Part shown: piece by piece, positions 34,173 to 42,742 of the stretch
How the letters are laid out: each line of letters opens with the position of its first letter
Numbering within the stretch: the first letter of the stretch is position 1
Program-made: the position numbers and the translations under genes
The notes under the pieces: model-generated
The model's database searches: none
What the model was told of the DNA's origin: nothing
The model's input: the letters and a program-made list of their open reading frames with translations, nothing else
Source of the DNA: Macellibacteroides fermentans
GTDB lineage: Bacteria; Bacteroidota; Bacteroidia; Bacteroidales; Tannerellaceae
NCBI RefSeq assembly: GCF_013409575.1
Contig: NZ_JACCCY010000001.1
Coordinates: 124,001-188,000, forward strand
Length of the DNA stretch: 64,000 nucleotides
Reading direction: 5' to 3'

Positions 34173-35000
34173 AAATATGCAATTTATAATTATAAATTTA
34201 AACTATACGATTGTAAACACACTTATACATATGTAATGTTTACAAAGTGAAACAAGTATATCAGGTATAAATATTGGCTAAATTAAAGGTTTACATAATA
34301 CATGTATTCGTATGGCATTCAATCATATACGTATATTTATATTGGTGTTTGAATAGTGAATTTACATCAAATAGGTAACAGTTGTAAATTAATGAAGGAA
34401 TAAATTAAAGGAACTCTCAACTTGACTATGATAATTGATTGGAATACGATAACATAAGCAAATTTACATTAGGATCAACCAATATGGTATCCCCTACTCC
34501 ATTTGTATACAATTGTGAATTGTTATGGATGTAAACTATTTAATATTGTGTAAACTTTAGATTATATAAATGTGAACAATTGTTTGTGTAGATTGTTAAA
34601 CCTACCTATTCCATGTTTATGATTACAGATGTATATTGTCTATATTCTCTAAAAATATTTAGAAATGCCAATTTGGCTTGGTTTACGCTTGTATACTTTA
34701 TGATTTTTGTTAAGCTGGACCGCTACTGGTGCAAAATGGCTATATTTGTGAACAACTATTCGTGTAATGTAAAATATTCGATTCTCGGAGGGTTTATTTT
34801 GGGCTAATTGACTATAATACAGCTAGAAAAGGGATTATTGCGGTACGTTTGTAAACAACAAACCAGCAATAATCCCTTTAATTGAGAAGATTTTGTGCAA
34901 AAGAATAACTAGTGCTATTGAGAAATGAATCTGAGTTTAGATTTTTAAACTTACAGACATAGAATATTTACTTCTTGTAAAATATCAGATAAAATAAATC
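34139..35000. other. Long non-coding region with GTAAAC/GTTTAC motifs
   Basis: About 860 nt without a convincing gene. GTAAAC or GTTTAC occurs at 34157, 34167, 34213, 34238, 34289, 34531, 34550 and 34851, with several looser TTTACA/TGTAAA sites between. A 14-bp perfect hairpin lies at 34828-34879. A 64-residue open frame at 34613-34807 has no coding character. Confidence 0.6.
34828..34879. repeat. Perfect 14-bp stem-loop enclosing a GTAAAC motif
   Basis: AAAGGGATTATTGC (34828-34841) pairs with GCAATAATCCCTTT (34866-34879) around a 24-nt loop containing GTTTGTAAACAAC. Could be a terminator of an unrecognised short RNA from the left, or a protein-binding structure. Confidence 0.7.
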
Positions 35001-36023
35001 CTAATGAAGTATTTTGTATATAAGTTCTTTAAGCAGTTCTCCATCTGAAAAAGAAATATTCTCTACTCCTTTCGATTTAGCATCGCAGGTACGTATATCA
35101 GATATCAGATTGAAGACTTTCATGGCCGAGTAGTTCTTGATTCCTATAGCATAATCTTTGACCTGAAAACTGTTTTTCAGTCCCAATGCCTGCATTAATC
35201 CATTTTCGGATCGATCCTTACTATAATAGCATATCAATAAATTAGAGAAGTAATTAAATAACACTGGTAAGGTTGCCTGTATAGGATTGTTTTTGGGATT
35301 CTTATCAAAATAATGAATAATCCGGTTTACTTTGAGTTTGTCTTTGGATGCAAGCGCCTTAATAAGCTCAAAATTGTTAAACTCCTTGCTTATACCAATG
35401 TTTTGCTCTACAAGTTCGGGAGTAATTTTTTTAGGCAGATTACCAGGAAGAAGCAAAGATAGCTTGTCCAACTCCTTAGTAAGCCGACTTAAGTCATTTC
35501 CTAAAAAGTCGGCCAACATCTGCGATGCTTTCGCATCGATAGCAATATTTTGTTGTTGTAACATGCTGCCGATGAAAGCAGGCATTTTATAGTCGGCAAC
35601 CTTTTTAGACTCGAATAATATGCCTGTTTTATCCACAGATCCGGCTAAAGCCCTTCTTCTATCCAAGTTTTTATATTTGTAATTAACAACCAACACTGTA
35701 GATTGCAGCGGATTTTGCACATAGTGGTTCAGCTCTTCGATATCTTTTATAAGCTGGGCTTCCCTAACAACAATTAGTTGGTATTTAGACATCATCGGAA
35801 AACGGCGGGCCGCATTGATAATGGCGCTTGCTTCGGCATCAGCACCGTAAAAAACAAGTTGATTAAAATCTTTTTCCTCTTCCGATAAAACATTATTGAT
35901 CAGCAAATCGGTAAGTTTATCCATAAAAAAGGGTTCTTCCCCCATAAAGAAATAGACGGGACTGAACTTTTTCTGAACAATATCTCTGGATAACTCTTCG
36001 AATGTATATTCTTTCTTGGCCAT
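35001..36023 (-). CDS. holA: DNA polymerase III subunit delta
   Basis: A 340-residue clamp-loader subunit: N-terminal PVYFFMGEEPFFMDKLTDLL (17-36) and the middle ELDKLSLLLPG block (about 187-197) are family signatures; C-terminal helical domain present. It opens the beta sliding clamp. Divergent gene order with an HsdR_N protein and neighbouring AMP nucleosidase is common in Bacteroidales as I recall. Starts 9 nt after the amn stop. Confidence 0.92.
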   Translation of the reverse strand: MAKKEYTFEELSRDIVQKKFSPVYFFMGEEPFFMDKLTDLLINNVLSEEEKDFNQLVFYGADAEASAIINAARRFPMMSKYQLIVVREAQLIKDIEELNHYVQNPLQSTVLVVNYKYKNLDRRRALAGSVDKTGILFESKKVADYKMPAFIGSMLQQQNIAIDAKASQMLADFLGNDLSRLTKELDKLSLLLPGNLPKKITPELVEQNIGISKEFNNFELIKALASKDKLKVNRIIHYFDKNPKNNPIQATLPVLFNYFSNLLICYYSKDRSENGLMQALGLKNSFQVKDYAIGIKNYSAMKVFNLISDIRTCDAKSKGVENISFSDGELLKELIYKILH

Positions 36024-36032
36024 ATTTTTAAA

Positions 36033-36809
36033 TTACCAGCTAAAACGTATGTGTCTGATTGTTTTGTTGCCTTTGATGATCTGTCGCAGAGCTTCAATGC
36101 CGAGGTTGACATGCTCGGGAGCAAAGTTCTGTGTCACCAACTTATCACTCTCCTCCGTTTTAACACCGCTTTCGTCCATAGGTTTATCCGAAATCATCAG
36201 CAGTGCACCTGTAGGGATCTCATTTGCAAAACCGGCAGTAAGCAATGTAGCCGTTTCCATATCTATACCGGTTGCATGGGTTTTTACCAGGTAAGATTTA
36301 AACTCATTGTCGTATTCCCACACCCGGCGGTTGGTAGTGTAAACCGTACCTGTCCAATAATCGCGTCCCTGATCCCTAATGGCGGAAGAAATAGCCCTTA
36401 ACATGGAAAATGCCGGCAACGAAGGAACCTCTTTGGGTAAATACTCGTCGGATGTGCCTTCACCCCGAATGGCAGCGATAGGCAACAGATAATCGCCCAG
36501 ATTATTACTCTTTTTAAGTCCGCCGCATTTACCCAGAAACAACACAGCCTTTGGTTTGATAGCAGATAGCAGATCCATAACAGTGGCCGCATTTGCACTA
36601 CCCATACCAAAATTGATAATGGTTATACCTTCGGCCGAAGCGTTAGGCATAGACGATTTAAGTCCCAGTATGGGTACATTAAAGGTCTCGGCAAATAATT
36701 CCACATATTTCGTAAAATTGGTAAGCAAAATATACTTGGTAAAATCTTCGAGCTTCCGTTCCGTATATCTAGGCAACCAATTTTCAACTATTTCTTGTTT
36801 TGTTTTCAT
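36033..36809 (-). CDS. amn: AMP nucleosidase, short form
   Basis: A 258-residue phosphorylase-superfamily enzyme matching the short Bacteroidetes AMP nucleosidase, which lacks the N-terminal regulatory domain of E. coli Amn (484 residues). INFGMGSANAATVMDLL (about 68-84), FLGKCGGLKKSNNLGDYLLP (about 94-113) and GIDMETATLLTAGF (about 185-198) with the catalytic glutamate are visible. Splits AMP into adenine and ribose 5-phosphate. Co-transcribed with holA. Confidence 0.92.
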   Translation of the reverse strand: MKTKQEIVENWLPRYTERKLEDFTKYILLTNFTKYVELFAETFNVPILGLKSSMPNASAEGITIINFGMGSANAATVMDLLSAIKPKAVLFLGKCGGLKKSNNLGDYLLPIAAIRGEGTSDEYLPKEVPSLPAFSMLRAISSAIRDQGRDYWTGTVYTTNRRVWEYDNEFKSYLVKTHATGIDMETATLLTAGFANEIPTGALLMISDKPMDESGVKTEESDKLVTQNFAPEHVNLGIEALRQIIKGNKTIRHIRFSW

Positions 36810-36824
36810 AAATCACTACCTTTG
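36795..36824 (+). promoter_or_regulatory. Promoter of the HsdR_N gene
   Basis: TTG (36795-36797), exactly 19 nt, TACCTTTG (36817-36824). It overlaps the start codon of the divergent amn gene. Confidence 0.6.
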
Positions 36825-36865
36825 AGGGGATATTTTACACTAAAAAGTCTCAACAAAAGTAACAA

Positions 36866-37318
36866 ATGTTCTCATTAAACCTCCCATCCTTCGTTCCTAA
36901 AATATCCGAAAAGAACGGAAAGCACCTAATTTTAGATCCGATACGTAAGAAATACGTGACCCTGACTCCCGAAGAATGGGTAAGACAACATTTTGTTAAT
37001 TATCTTATTACTGAAAAAGGTTATCCAAAAGAACTTATAGCCAACGAAATCAGTATAGTTCTTAACGGAACCAATAAACGATGCGATACGGTTGCTTACA
37101 ACCGTTTTTTAGCCCCTGTTTTTATTGCAGAGTATAAATCCCCCACGGTAGCTATAAAACAGTCTGTAATCGACCAGATTATACGTTATAATATGGTTTT
37201 GAAGGTAAGGTACCTGGTAGTGAGCAATGGAATGCAGCATTTTTGTTGCCGGATCGATTTCGAATCCGGCAACTATACCTTTCTGAATGAAATCCCCATG
37301 TACGATTCCATTATATAG
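36866..37318 (+). CDS. HsdR N-terminal-domain nuclease-like protein
   Basis: A 150-residue stand-alone protein of the HSDR_N_2 type. Pattern: VRQHFVNYLITEKGYPKELI, then RCDTVAYN (D near 73) and FIAEYKSP (E-x-K near 90-92), which is the PD-(D/E)xK nuclease core. No hsdM or hsdS is nearby, and the same small gene beside holA is conserved in many Bacteroidetes, so it is not part of a restriction system here; a DNA repair or maintenance role is possible but unknown. Confidence 0.85.
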   Translation: MFSLNLPSFVPKISEKNGKHLILDPIRKKYVTLTPEEWVRQHFVNYLITEKGYPKELIANEISIVLNGTNKRCDTVAYNRFLAPVFIAEYKSPTVAIKQSVIDQIIRYNMVLKVRYLVVSNGMQHFCCRIDFESGNYTFLNEIPMYDSII

Positions 37319-37327
37319 AAACTACGT

Positions 37328-39094
37328 TTATTTTATATCCCTTAACGTAGCATCCAGAGCCATCACATAATAAGTAAACATCCCTTGCCAGTTGATGGCA
37401 ATTTCGTTGGAGGCATAAGAGGGTAAAATATCAACATAAGCCTCGTCGGGAACTAAAGACGGATATTCACACCCGTCCTGTTTGCCGGGGTTCGGGCCTC
37501 CAACCAGAAATCCCGGAAGCGGCTCATCAATACCGTCGCTTGCAGCAAGTCTGTGATGCGGATGTAACGGCGATTTATGGCCAAATCCGGTTACATAACA
37601 ATAACCTGTGGCATTTCTCCCTAATAAATAATCCATTGAATGTAATGCATTGGTCAGATAACGGCGATCGTTTGTTAACCTATATGCATACAGAAATGCA
37701 ATGCCCTGATTGGATGCCTTGTCCGAATTACATCCCCAAAAGAAATCTTTTGAAGATCGGCCATAGGCAGCGGCGTAGGGAGCAAGCTCTACTCCTGCCA
37801 AACAACTGTCCGCATAATTAATAAGCTGCTTTCCGGCGGAATCAGACAGACTACCCATCTCCTTCTCCAGCTTGTCACGGTGTCTAATTAATGACATCTG
37901 TGCCAGTCCGTATACTTTGCCCCACACAGGCAAAATAAATGATTCGGGCAGATATTGTTTTACGTAACTCGTATATTTATCGTTGCCTGTAGTTATATAT
38001 AATTCGGTGGCTGCCCAGAAGAACTCATCCGTAGCAGAACGATCTTCGTATCCACCGGTTGAAACTGCCGGTTTGAAGTTTGCATTCATTTTTCTCTGAT
38101 TATACAATGCATCCGGATGTTGTAAAGCCCAATTGAACGCACGAATGGATGACTGAAGCATTTTTTGTGAAACCTCCGGATAATCCTTTTCAAAGGGCGC
38201 AAACACCCTTGATGCTTGTGCCATTGATGCGGCAAAATCAAGTGTAGATGTTACAGACTTTTCGATTACATAACGCGGTTGTTTGCATTCGGTAGGTTTA
38301 ATCATCCCTTCGAATGAAGGAGTTGTTAACTTATGATACACTCCTCCATCCGACGGATCCTGCATGGAAAGCATCCATTCCAGATTCCACCAGATTTCGT
38401 CCAATAAATCGGGAGTTTGATTCGCGCTTTCCGGAATCTGAACCGAAACGCTCTGTGCATACTGTGGATAATCTTCGTACAATGAAAGCAGAATTCCCAC
38501 TGTAAAACCGGAATTCACGATGTATTTGTTATAATCACCTGCATCGTACCAACCTTTGGGGGAAGAAATTAAAGATTCTGCCGGACGAACAGCTGTTGCA
38601 GCCGAAGGATGTATCCGTACCAAAGTATCAGGATGACCGGCTGGTCTCTCCCATTTTCCGGCAAATTCCGCTTCTATATCTGTACCCGAACGTTGTAAAT
38701 AGAAAGCCTTGAGTGATGCTTTGGACAGGGATGAAAAAAGCGAATCTTTAACTTCAAATGGCAATGATTTACCTACTTCCGGAATTTCGATGAAATAAGT
38801 ACCTATAGTGCGGAGTTGTGAGAAAGGGATTACAACGGTTTCCTTTTTCGAAAAAGCAGACAACCGGGGCTGAGAAACCAGACCCTCGTAAACTACCTTC
38901 CCGGAGTTAAGCTCTTTAATATAGAACGGTCCGGAAACAACAGTATCCAGCACTGCTATTTTTTCTTGAGAAGGATAAAACCCCAACTGGTTAAACCTAT
39001 ATAACTCATTTACCGGAGGATTGATTTTTGCACATGCAGTAAATAAAAGAGTAATTAATGTGCATACAGAAACATTCAAATAGTGGTTTTTCAT
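37328..39094 (-). CDS. Glycoside hydrolase family 9 (endoglucanase/exo-glucanase), lipoprotein
   Basis: A 588-residue protein; the ATG at 39094 gives a lipoprotein signal ending LFTAC. N-terminal Ig-like CelD_N domain (about 25-115), then a (alpha/alpha)6 GH9 barrel. Catalytic residues: aspartates in GWYDAGDYNKYIVN and glutamate in YASNEIAINWQ near the C-terminus; the histidine block GHKSPLHPHHR is also present. Hydrolyses beta-1,4-glucans at the cell surface or in the periplasm. No SusCD pair or other cellulase is nearby. An in-frame upstream ATG at 39124 would destroy the signal. Confidence 0.92.
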   Translation of the reverse strand: MKNHYLNVSVCTLITLLFTACAKINPPVNELYRFNQLGFYPSQEKIAVLDTVVSGPFYIKELNSGKVVYEGLVSQPRLSAFSKKETVVIPFSQLRTIGTYFIEIPEVGKSLPFEVKDSLFSSLSKASLKAFYLQRSGTDIEAEFAGKWERPAGHPDTLVRIHPSAATAVRPAESLISSPKGWYDAGDYNKYIVNSGFTVGILLSLYEDYPQYAQSVSVQIPESANQTPDLLDEIWWNLEWMLSMQDPSDGGVYHKLTTPSFEGMIKPTECKQPRYVIEKSVTSTLDFAASMAQASRVFAPFEKDYPEVSQKMLQSSIRAFNWALQHPDALYNQRKMNANFKPAVSTGGYEDRSATDEFFWAATELYITTGNDKYTSYVKQYLPESFILPVWGKVYGLAQMSLIRHRDKLEKEMGSLSDSAGKQLINYADSCLAGVELAPYAAAYGRSSKDFFWGCNSDKASNQGIAFLYAYRLTNDRRYLTNALHSMDYLLGRNATGYCYVTGFGHKSPLHPHHRLAASDGIDEPLPGFLVGGPNPGKQDGCEYPSLVPDEAYVDILPSYASNEIAINWQGMFTYYVMALDATLRDIK

Positions 39095-39227
39095 ACAAAA
39101 ATAATTAAATAAATAATTGAACATGCTGCCTGTTAATTACTCTATGAAGATAATTATACAGCAGTCTGTTCAAACAAATTCAACATTAGTAGTTTTTACA
39201 AACGTACATAATAAAATTGAATTTCAA

Positions 39228-39410
39228 TTATTTTAAACCATTGTTTTGTATAACAAATTTGGTTAAGATAGAATCTGACTTAGTTATATTTTTGAATTCG
39301 GCCGAGCTTGTAACCTTTCTTTCCATCACAACCGGCTTATTTTCCTTATTGTCCAAAAACAGGGCAGTAAAGAAAATGATTACAAAGAAAGATAGAATTA
39401 TAGGTTTCAT
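39228..39410 (-). CDS. Doubtful small exported/membrane peptide
   Basis: A 60-residue ATG frame starting with a hydrophobic segment (residues 3-19) followed by a charged tail. No ribosome-binding site or -7 box is clear and no family is recognised. It could be a real small protein or chance. Confidence 0.25.
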   Translation of the reverse strand: MKPIILSFFVIIFFTALFLDNKENKPVVMERKVTSSAEFKNITKSDSILTKFVIQNNGLK

Positions 39411-39506
39411 AATCTGTTACTGTTTTAGGGTATATATATCTGATGCTTATTAAACGTAAATTGCTGCAGGATATTACATAACTTACAAAAAAGAATTATT
39501 ATTTTA

Positions 39507-39515
39507 TATATTTGC
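39507..39515 (+). promoter_or_regulatory. -7 box for the transglutaminase-like lipoprotein gene
   Basis: TATATTTGC, full consensus, 45 nt upstream of the ATG. Confidence 0.6.
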
Positions 39516-39560
39516 AAATCGGAAACCTACTTTCCAAAACTAAATAACCATTTTAATAAT

Positions 39561-40739
39561 ATGAGTAGATTATTTATCCTGTTCTCAGTCTGCTTGCTTG
39601 TCTCCTGTTCCGGAGTGTACAAACAAGTATCTCCTTCAATCAAATCCAAAACCGTCGAATCTTTAAGTAAGGTAACACCGGAAAGAAAAAAGGAATTAGA
39701 AGCGTCCATCAAAAACCTTCCTGCCTCGCAACGGGAAGGAATGGCTTTTCTTATTGCCTATATGAGCAAAGCCGACCTTGATACCTTGCCTGCAGAGTTG
39801 CTTACTTCCAATGTAAAGTTGGCCTATAAAGCCAGAGAAACTTTTCCGTGGGCAAAAGAGGTACCGCTTCCTGTTTTTTACAATGAGGTACTCCCCTATG
39901 CATCTATGGATGAAACCAGAGAAGACTGGCGACCGGCATTTTACGATATGTTATATCCCCTTGTAAAAGACCTTACCGATATACACCAAGCTGTAGATAC
40001 GATCAATAAATCGTTACGAGGATTGGTCAAGGTAGAATACAACACAAAACGTAAAAAGCCCAATCAGTCGCCTTCCGAGTCCATGAAGATAAGTATGGCT
40101 TCGTGCTCCGGGTTATCCATCCTGCTTACCGATGCGTTCAGGGCAGCAGGTATTCCATCCCGCGTAGCGGGTACTCCTCTTTGGGTGTCGAAAGAAGGAA
40201 ACCACAACTGGAGTGAAGTTTATATTGACGGACAATGGTATTTTACAGAATACTATCCGGATGCATTAAACAAAGGATGGTTTTTAGACCGTGCCGGAAA
40301 AGCTGATAAAAGCAATCCAATCCATTGGATATACGCAACTTCCTACAAACACGACGGATTGGCGTTCCCAATGGTCTGGGCCCGTAGGGATTCAACCGTG
40401 GGAGGTGTAGATGTGACCGACCGCTACATCGAGCTGTATCAGAAACAGCTGGTTGAAAAGGCAAAGGGTATAGCCGTTACGATACGTATGTATAAGGCCG
40501 AGCAATGTACGCTCGATTCTGATGGCCGTGTTGCGGAAACAATTACCATAAAGAATGCCAAGGGTGATACCGTTGCATCTGGTAAAACTGCTGGTCCGAC
40601 TGATGATATGAACCTATATCTTACCGTATCACTTCCAGAACCAGGAGAATATACCATTGAGTATACGACCGCCAAAGGATTACGTAAAGACGTTGTAGAA
40701 ATTAAAGAACCGAAAGAAATACGGCTTTATTTCAATTAA
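39561..40739 (+). CDS. Transglutaminase-like domain lipoprotein
   Basis: A 392-residue protein with lipoprotein signal ending LLVSC. A transglutaminase-like core lies at about 165-255: SMASCSGLSILLTDAFRAAGIPSRVAGTP carries the cysteine (C in ASCSGL), GNHNWSEVYIDGQWYF the histidine, and a following aspartate lies in YYPDALNKGWF. A beta-rich domain follows (about 300-390). Such proteins act as cysteine peptidases or transamidases on peptides or glycopeptides in the periplasm. Single gene ended by a strong terminator. Confidence 0.87.
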   Translation: MSRLFILFSVCLLVSCSGVYKQVSPSIKSKTVESLSKVTPERKKELEASIKNLPASQREGMAFLIAYMSKADLDTLPAELLTSNVKLAYKARETFPWAKEVPLPVFYNEVLPYASMDETREDWRPAFYDMLYPLVKDLTDIHQAVDTINKSLRGLVKVEYNTKRKKPNQSPSESMKISMASCSGLSILLTDAFRAAGIPSRVAGTPLWVSKEGNHNWSEVYIDGQWYFTEYYPDALNKGWFLDRAGKADKSNPIHWIYATSYKHDGLAFPMVWARRDSTVGGVDVTDRYIELYQKQLVEKAKGIAVTIRMYKAEQCTLDSDGRVAETITIKNAKGDTVASGKTAGPTDDMNLYLTVSLPEPGEYTIEYTTAKGLRKDVVEIKEPKEIRLYFN

Positions 40740-40754
40740 TAAGAAATCGTATAG

Positions 40755-40798
40755 AAGTAGGCGGCATGAATAAGTTTCATTGCCGCCTACTTTTTTTA
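40755..40798 (+). terminator. Terminator after transglutaminase gene
   Basis: Perfect 12-bp stem AAGTAGGCGGCA / TGCCGCCTACTT followed by seven T. Confidence 0.88.
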
Positions 40799-40952
40799 CT
40801 GCTATTCTTATGTGTACCCAACCACAGCTCTGCTTCTGGTATATCCATCTGTGTAAACTATTTTAGGATGGATTTAGGGAAGGTGTCCGGAGTTTTAGTA
40901 TGAAGGTTGATGATGGTATTATATATTACCTGCTATTTGAAAGTATTAGGGA

Positions 40953-41118
40953 TACTATTATTTTCATAACTACAATCTATTTATTTCATAGTTACAATCT
41001 ATTCGTTTGACAATTGTTGAATGCAAGTTACCCATATGTCTACTTTGCATTCAACAATTGTCAAACGCAAAGTGAATATATGCCAAACGAATAGTTCTCC
41101 GTTATGAAAATAATAGTA
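40953..41118. repeat. Nested inverted-repeat element with 22-nt periodicity
   Basis: Outer arms TACTATTATTTTCATAAC (40953-40970) and its exact reverse complement (41101-41118); inner arms 41004-41026 and 41045-41067, 23 bp, perfect. Both pairs share the centre 41035.5. A third pair CTATTCGTTTG / CAAACGAATAG (40999, 41084) is centred 11 nt away. Direct repeats at 22-nt spacing: CATA-N3-ACAATCTATT at 40965 and 40987, CAAACG at 41062 and 41084. Function unknown; see findings. Confidence 0.88.
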
Positions 41119-41233
41119 CATCGTATAGTATGTCCTAATTCTGTTAAGGCATCGTGTTTATTTACAGAATAGAAACTTTTAGTTTATATAAAATGGGAAG
41201 GATTACGATGTTATACTCTACTTCAAAAAAAGC

Positions 41234-41276
41234 TGACAGATGACACATGATGACAGATGGATTTAGACATCTGTCA
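41234..41276. repeat. TGACAGATG cluster
   Basis: TGACAGATG at 41234 and 41251, and its reverse complement CATCTGTCA at 41268. The second and third form a perfect 9-bp stem with an 8-nt loop. A looser copy (GATGACAG) lies near 41322. Confidence 0.7.
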
Positions 41277-41394
41277 TTTTATAATTGCATGGTATTCACT
41301 ATCTTAAATCCTAAAAATGATGGATGACAGTTGTTTTTGCAATAAATCAGTTTTTATGACCCGTCCTGAAAAAAGGGAGTGATCACATGAATAT

Positions 41395-41430
41395 ATAAAA
41401 AGAGAGGACTATCGTTTGATAGCCCTCTCT
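41395..41430 (-). terminator. Terminator of the nqr operon
   Basis: Stem AGAGAGGACTATC / GATAGCCCTCTCT (one mismatch) with a 4-nt loop, 24 nt beyond the nqrF stop, followed on the minus strand by TTTTTATAT. Confidence 0.85.
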
Positions 41431-41453
41431 AAAATTATATTGTCTGGAAGCAA

Positions 41454-42713
41454 TTATGCTCCGAAGTCGTCGAACAAGATGTTTTCTTTTGCAACACCCA
41501 GATTGTCTAACATTACTTTAACAGCATTAGACATCGGACCAGGACCACACATGTAGTATTCAATATCTTCAGGAGCTTCATGATCTTTCAAGTAATTATC
41601 ATAAATAACCTGGTGGATGAAACCTACCATGCCAGTCCAGTTATCTTCAGGACGAGGTTCAGAAAGACCGATGTGGAACTTAAAGTTAGGGAATTCCTTT
41701 TCGATAGCACGGAAATCTTCTTCATAGAAAATCTCGTTCTTCGAACGGGCACCATACCAATAAGAAACTTTTCTACCTGTCTTAACAGTATTGAATAAGT
41801 GAAGCAGTTGAGCACGAAGCGGAGCCATACCGGCACCACCACCGATGTACAACATTTCATTGTTTGTTTCCAGAATGTGGAAGTCTCCGTAAGGACCAGA
41901 CATTGTAACCTTATCTCCCGGTTTTAATGAGAAGATATAAGAGGAAGCAATACCAGGTTTAACACCCGCTTTCCAGGTACCTGTACTTCTGTCGAAAGGA
42001 GGAGTTGCAATACGAACGTTCAATGTAATGATATTTCCTTCTGCAGGATAGTTGGCCATTGAATAGGCACGGATTGTTTCTTCTTCGTTCTTGCAAGTAA
42101 GTGGCCACAACTTAAATTTGTCCCATTCCGATTTGAAACGATCATCGATATCCATATCCGAATATTTGATGTCGAATTTAGGAATTACAATCTGAGCATA
42201 GCTACCCGGTTTGAAGTTAAGCTTCTCTCCTTCCGGCAATTTAACAACAAACTCCTTGATAAATGAAGCAACGTTGTTATTAGATATAACCTCGCACTCC
42301 CATGATTTTACCCCGAATACCTCTTCTGGTACTTGAATAACCATATCTTCTTTCACTTTGGTCTGACAACCCAAGCGCCAGTGATCTTTTATTTGTTTAC
42401 GAGAAAAGAATCCAACTTCGGTAGGTAAAATATTACCACCACCTTCTTCAACCTGACAACGGCATTGTCCACAGCTACCACTTCCGCCACAAGCAGAAGA
42501 AAGATAGATTCCCTGAGCCTGCAATGTGCCTAAAACAGTACCGCCAATAGGAGCTTCAAACTCTTTTTCGCCATTAACAACCACCTTGATATTTCCGGAT
42601 GGGACTAATTTTGTTTTAGCGTATAACAATGCAATTACAAGGACCAATGTAATCAATAAGAAAACAATGGCACTGATAGCGATTGTTAATCCGCCCGACA
42701 TTAATAAAGTCAT
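41454..42713 (-). CDS. nqrF: Na+-translocating NADH:quinone reductase subunit F
   Basis: A 419-residue subunit: one N-terminal helix (about 8-30), a [2Fe-2S] domain with C75, C81, C84 and C116, an FAD domain with RAYSMANYP (about 212-220) and an NADH domain with GGGAGMAPLRAQ (about 273-284). It is the entry point that oxidises NADH and passes electrons toward NqrE/NqrD. All four cluster cysteines are present. Last gene of the six-gene operon. Confidence 0.97.
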   Translation of the reverse strand: MTLLMSGGLTIAISAIVFLLITLVLVIALLYAKTKLVPSGNIKVVVNGEKEFEAPIGGTVLGTLQAQGIYLSSACGGSGSCGQCRCQVEEGGGNILPTEVGFFSRKQIKDHWRLGCQTKVKEDMVIQVPEEVFGVKSWECEVISNNNVASFIKEFVVKLPEGEKLNFKPGSYAQIVIPKFDIKYSDMDIDDRFKSEWDKFKLWPLTCKNEEETIRAYSMANYPAEGNIITLNVRIATPPFDRSTGTWKAGVKPGIASSYIFSLKPGDKVTMSGPYGDFHILETNNEMLYIGGGAGMAPLRAQLLHLFNTVKTGRKVSYWYGARSKNEIFYEEDFRAIEKEFPNFKFHIGLSEPRPEDNWTGMVGFIHQVIYDNYLKDHEAPEDIEYYMCGPGPMSNAVKVMLDNLGVAKENILFDDFGA

Positions 42714-42742
42714 CTTACTATTTCGTTTTATCGAGTTAATAC

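Larger units (their letters stand above)
39095..39560. other. Intergenic region between GH9 and transglutaminase genes
   Basis: Divergent upstream regions, A/T-rich. Holds one doubtful 60-residue frame (39228-39410) and the -7 box at 39507; no other structure seen. Confidence 0.5.
40740..41453. other. Convergent intergenic region with several repeat elements
   Basis: 714 nt between convergent genes: a terminator (40755), the nested palindromic element (40953-41118), a TGACAGATG cluster (41234-41276) and the nqr terminator (41395). No gene seen. Confidence 0.7.

Noticed and set aside
34613-34807. 64-residue open frame in the Xre intergenic region
   Set aside because: No promoter box or ribosome-binding site, odd composition, and it lies among A/T-rich motif repeats; most likely chance.
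36866-37318. Part of a type I restriction-modification system
   Set aside because: Only the HsdR N-terminal nuclease domain is present, without methylase, specificity or motor genes; a stand-alone housekeeping protein beside holA fits better.
37540-37821. 93-residue plus-strand frame within the GH9 gene
   Set aside because: Antisense shadow of conserved GH9 sequence with the catalytic histidine block on the other strand.
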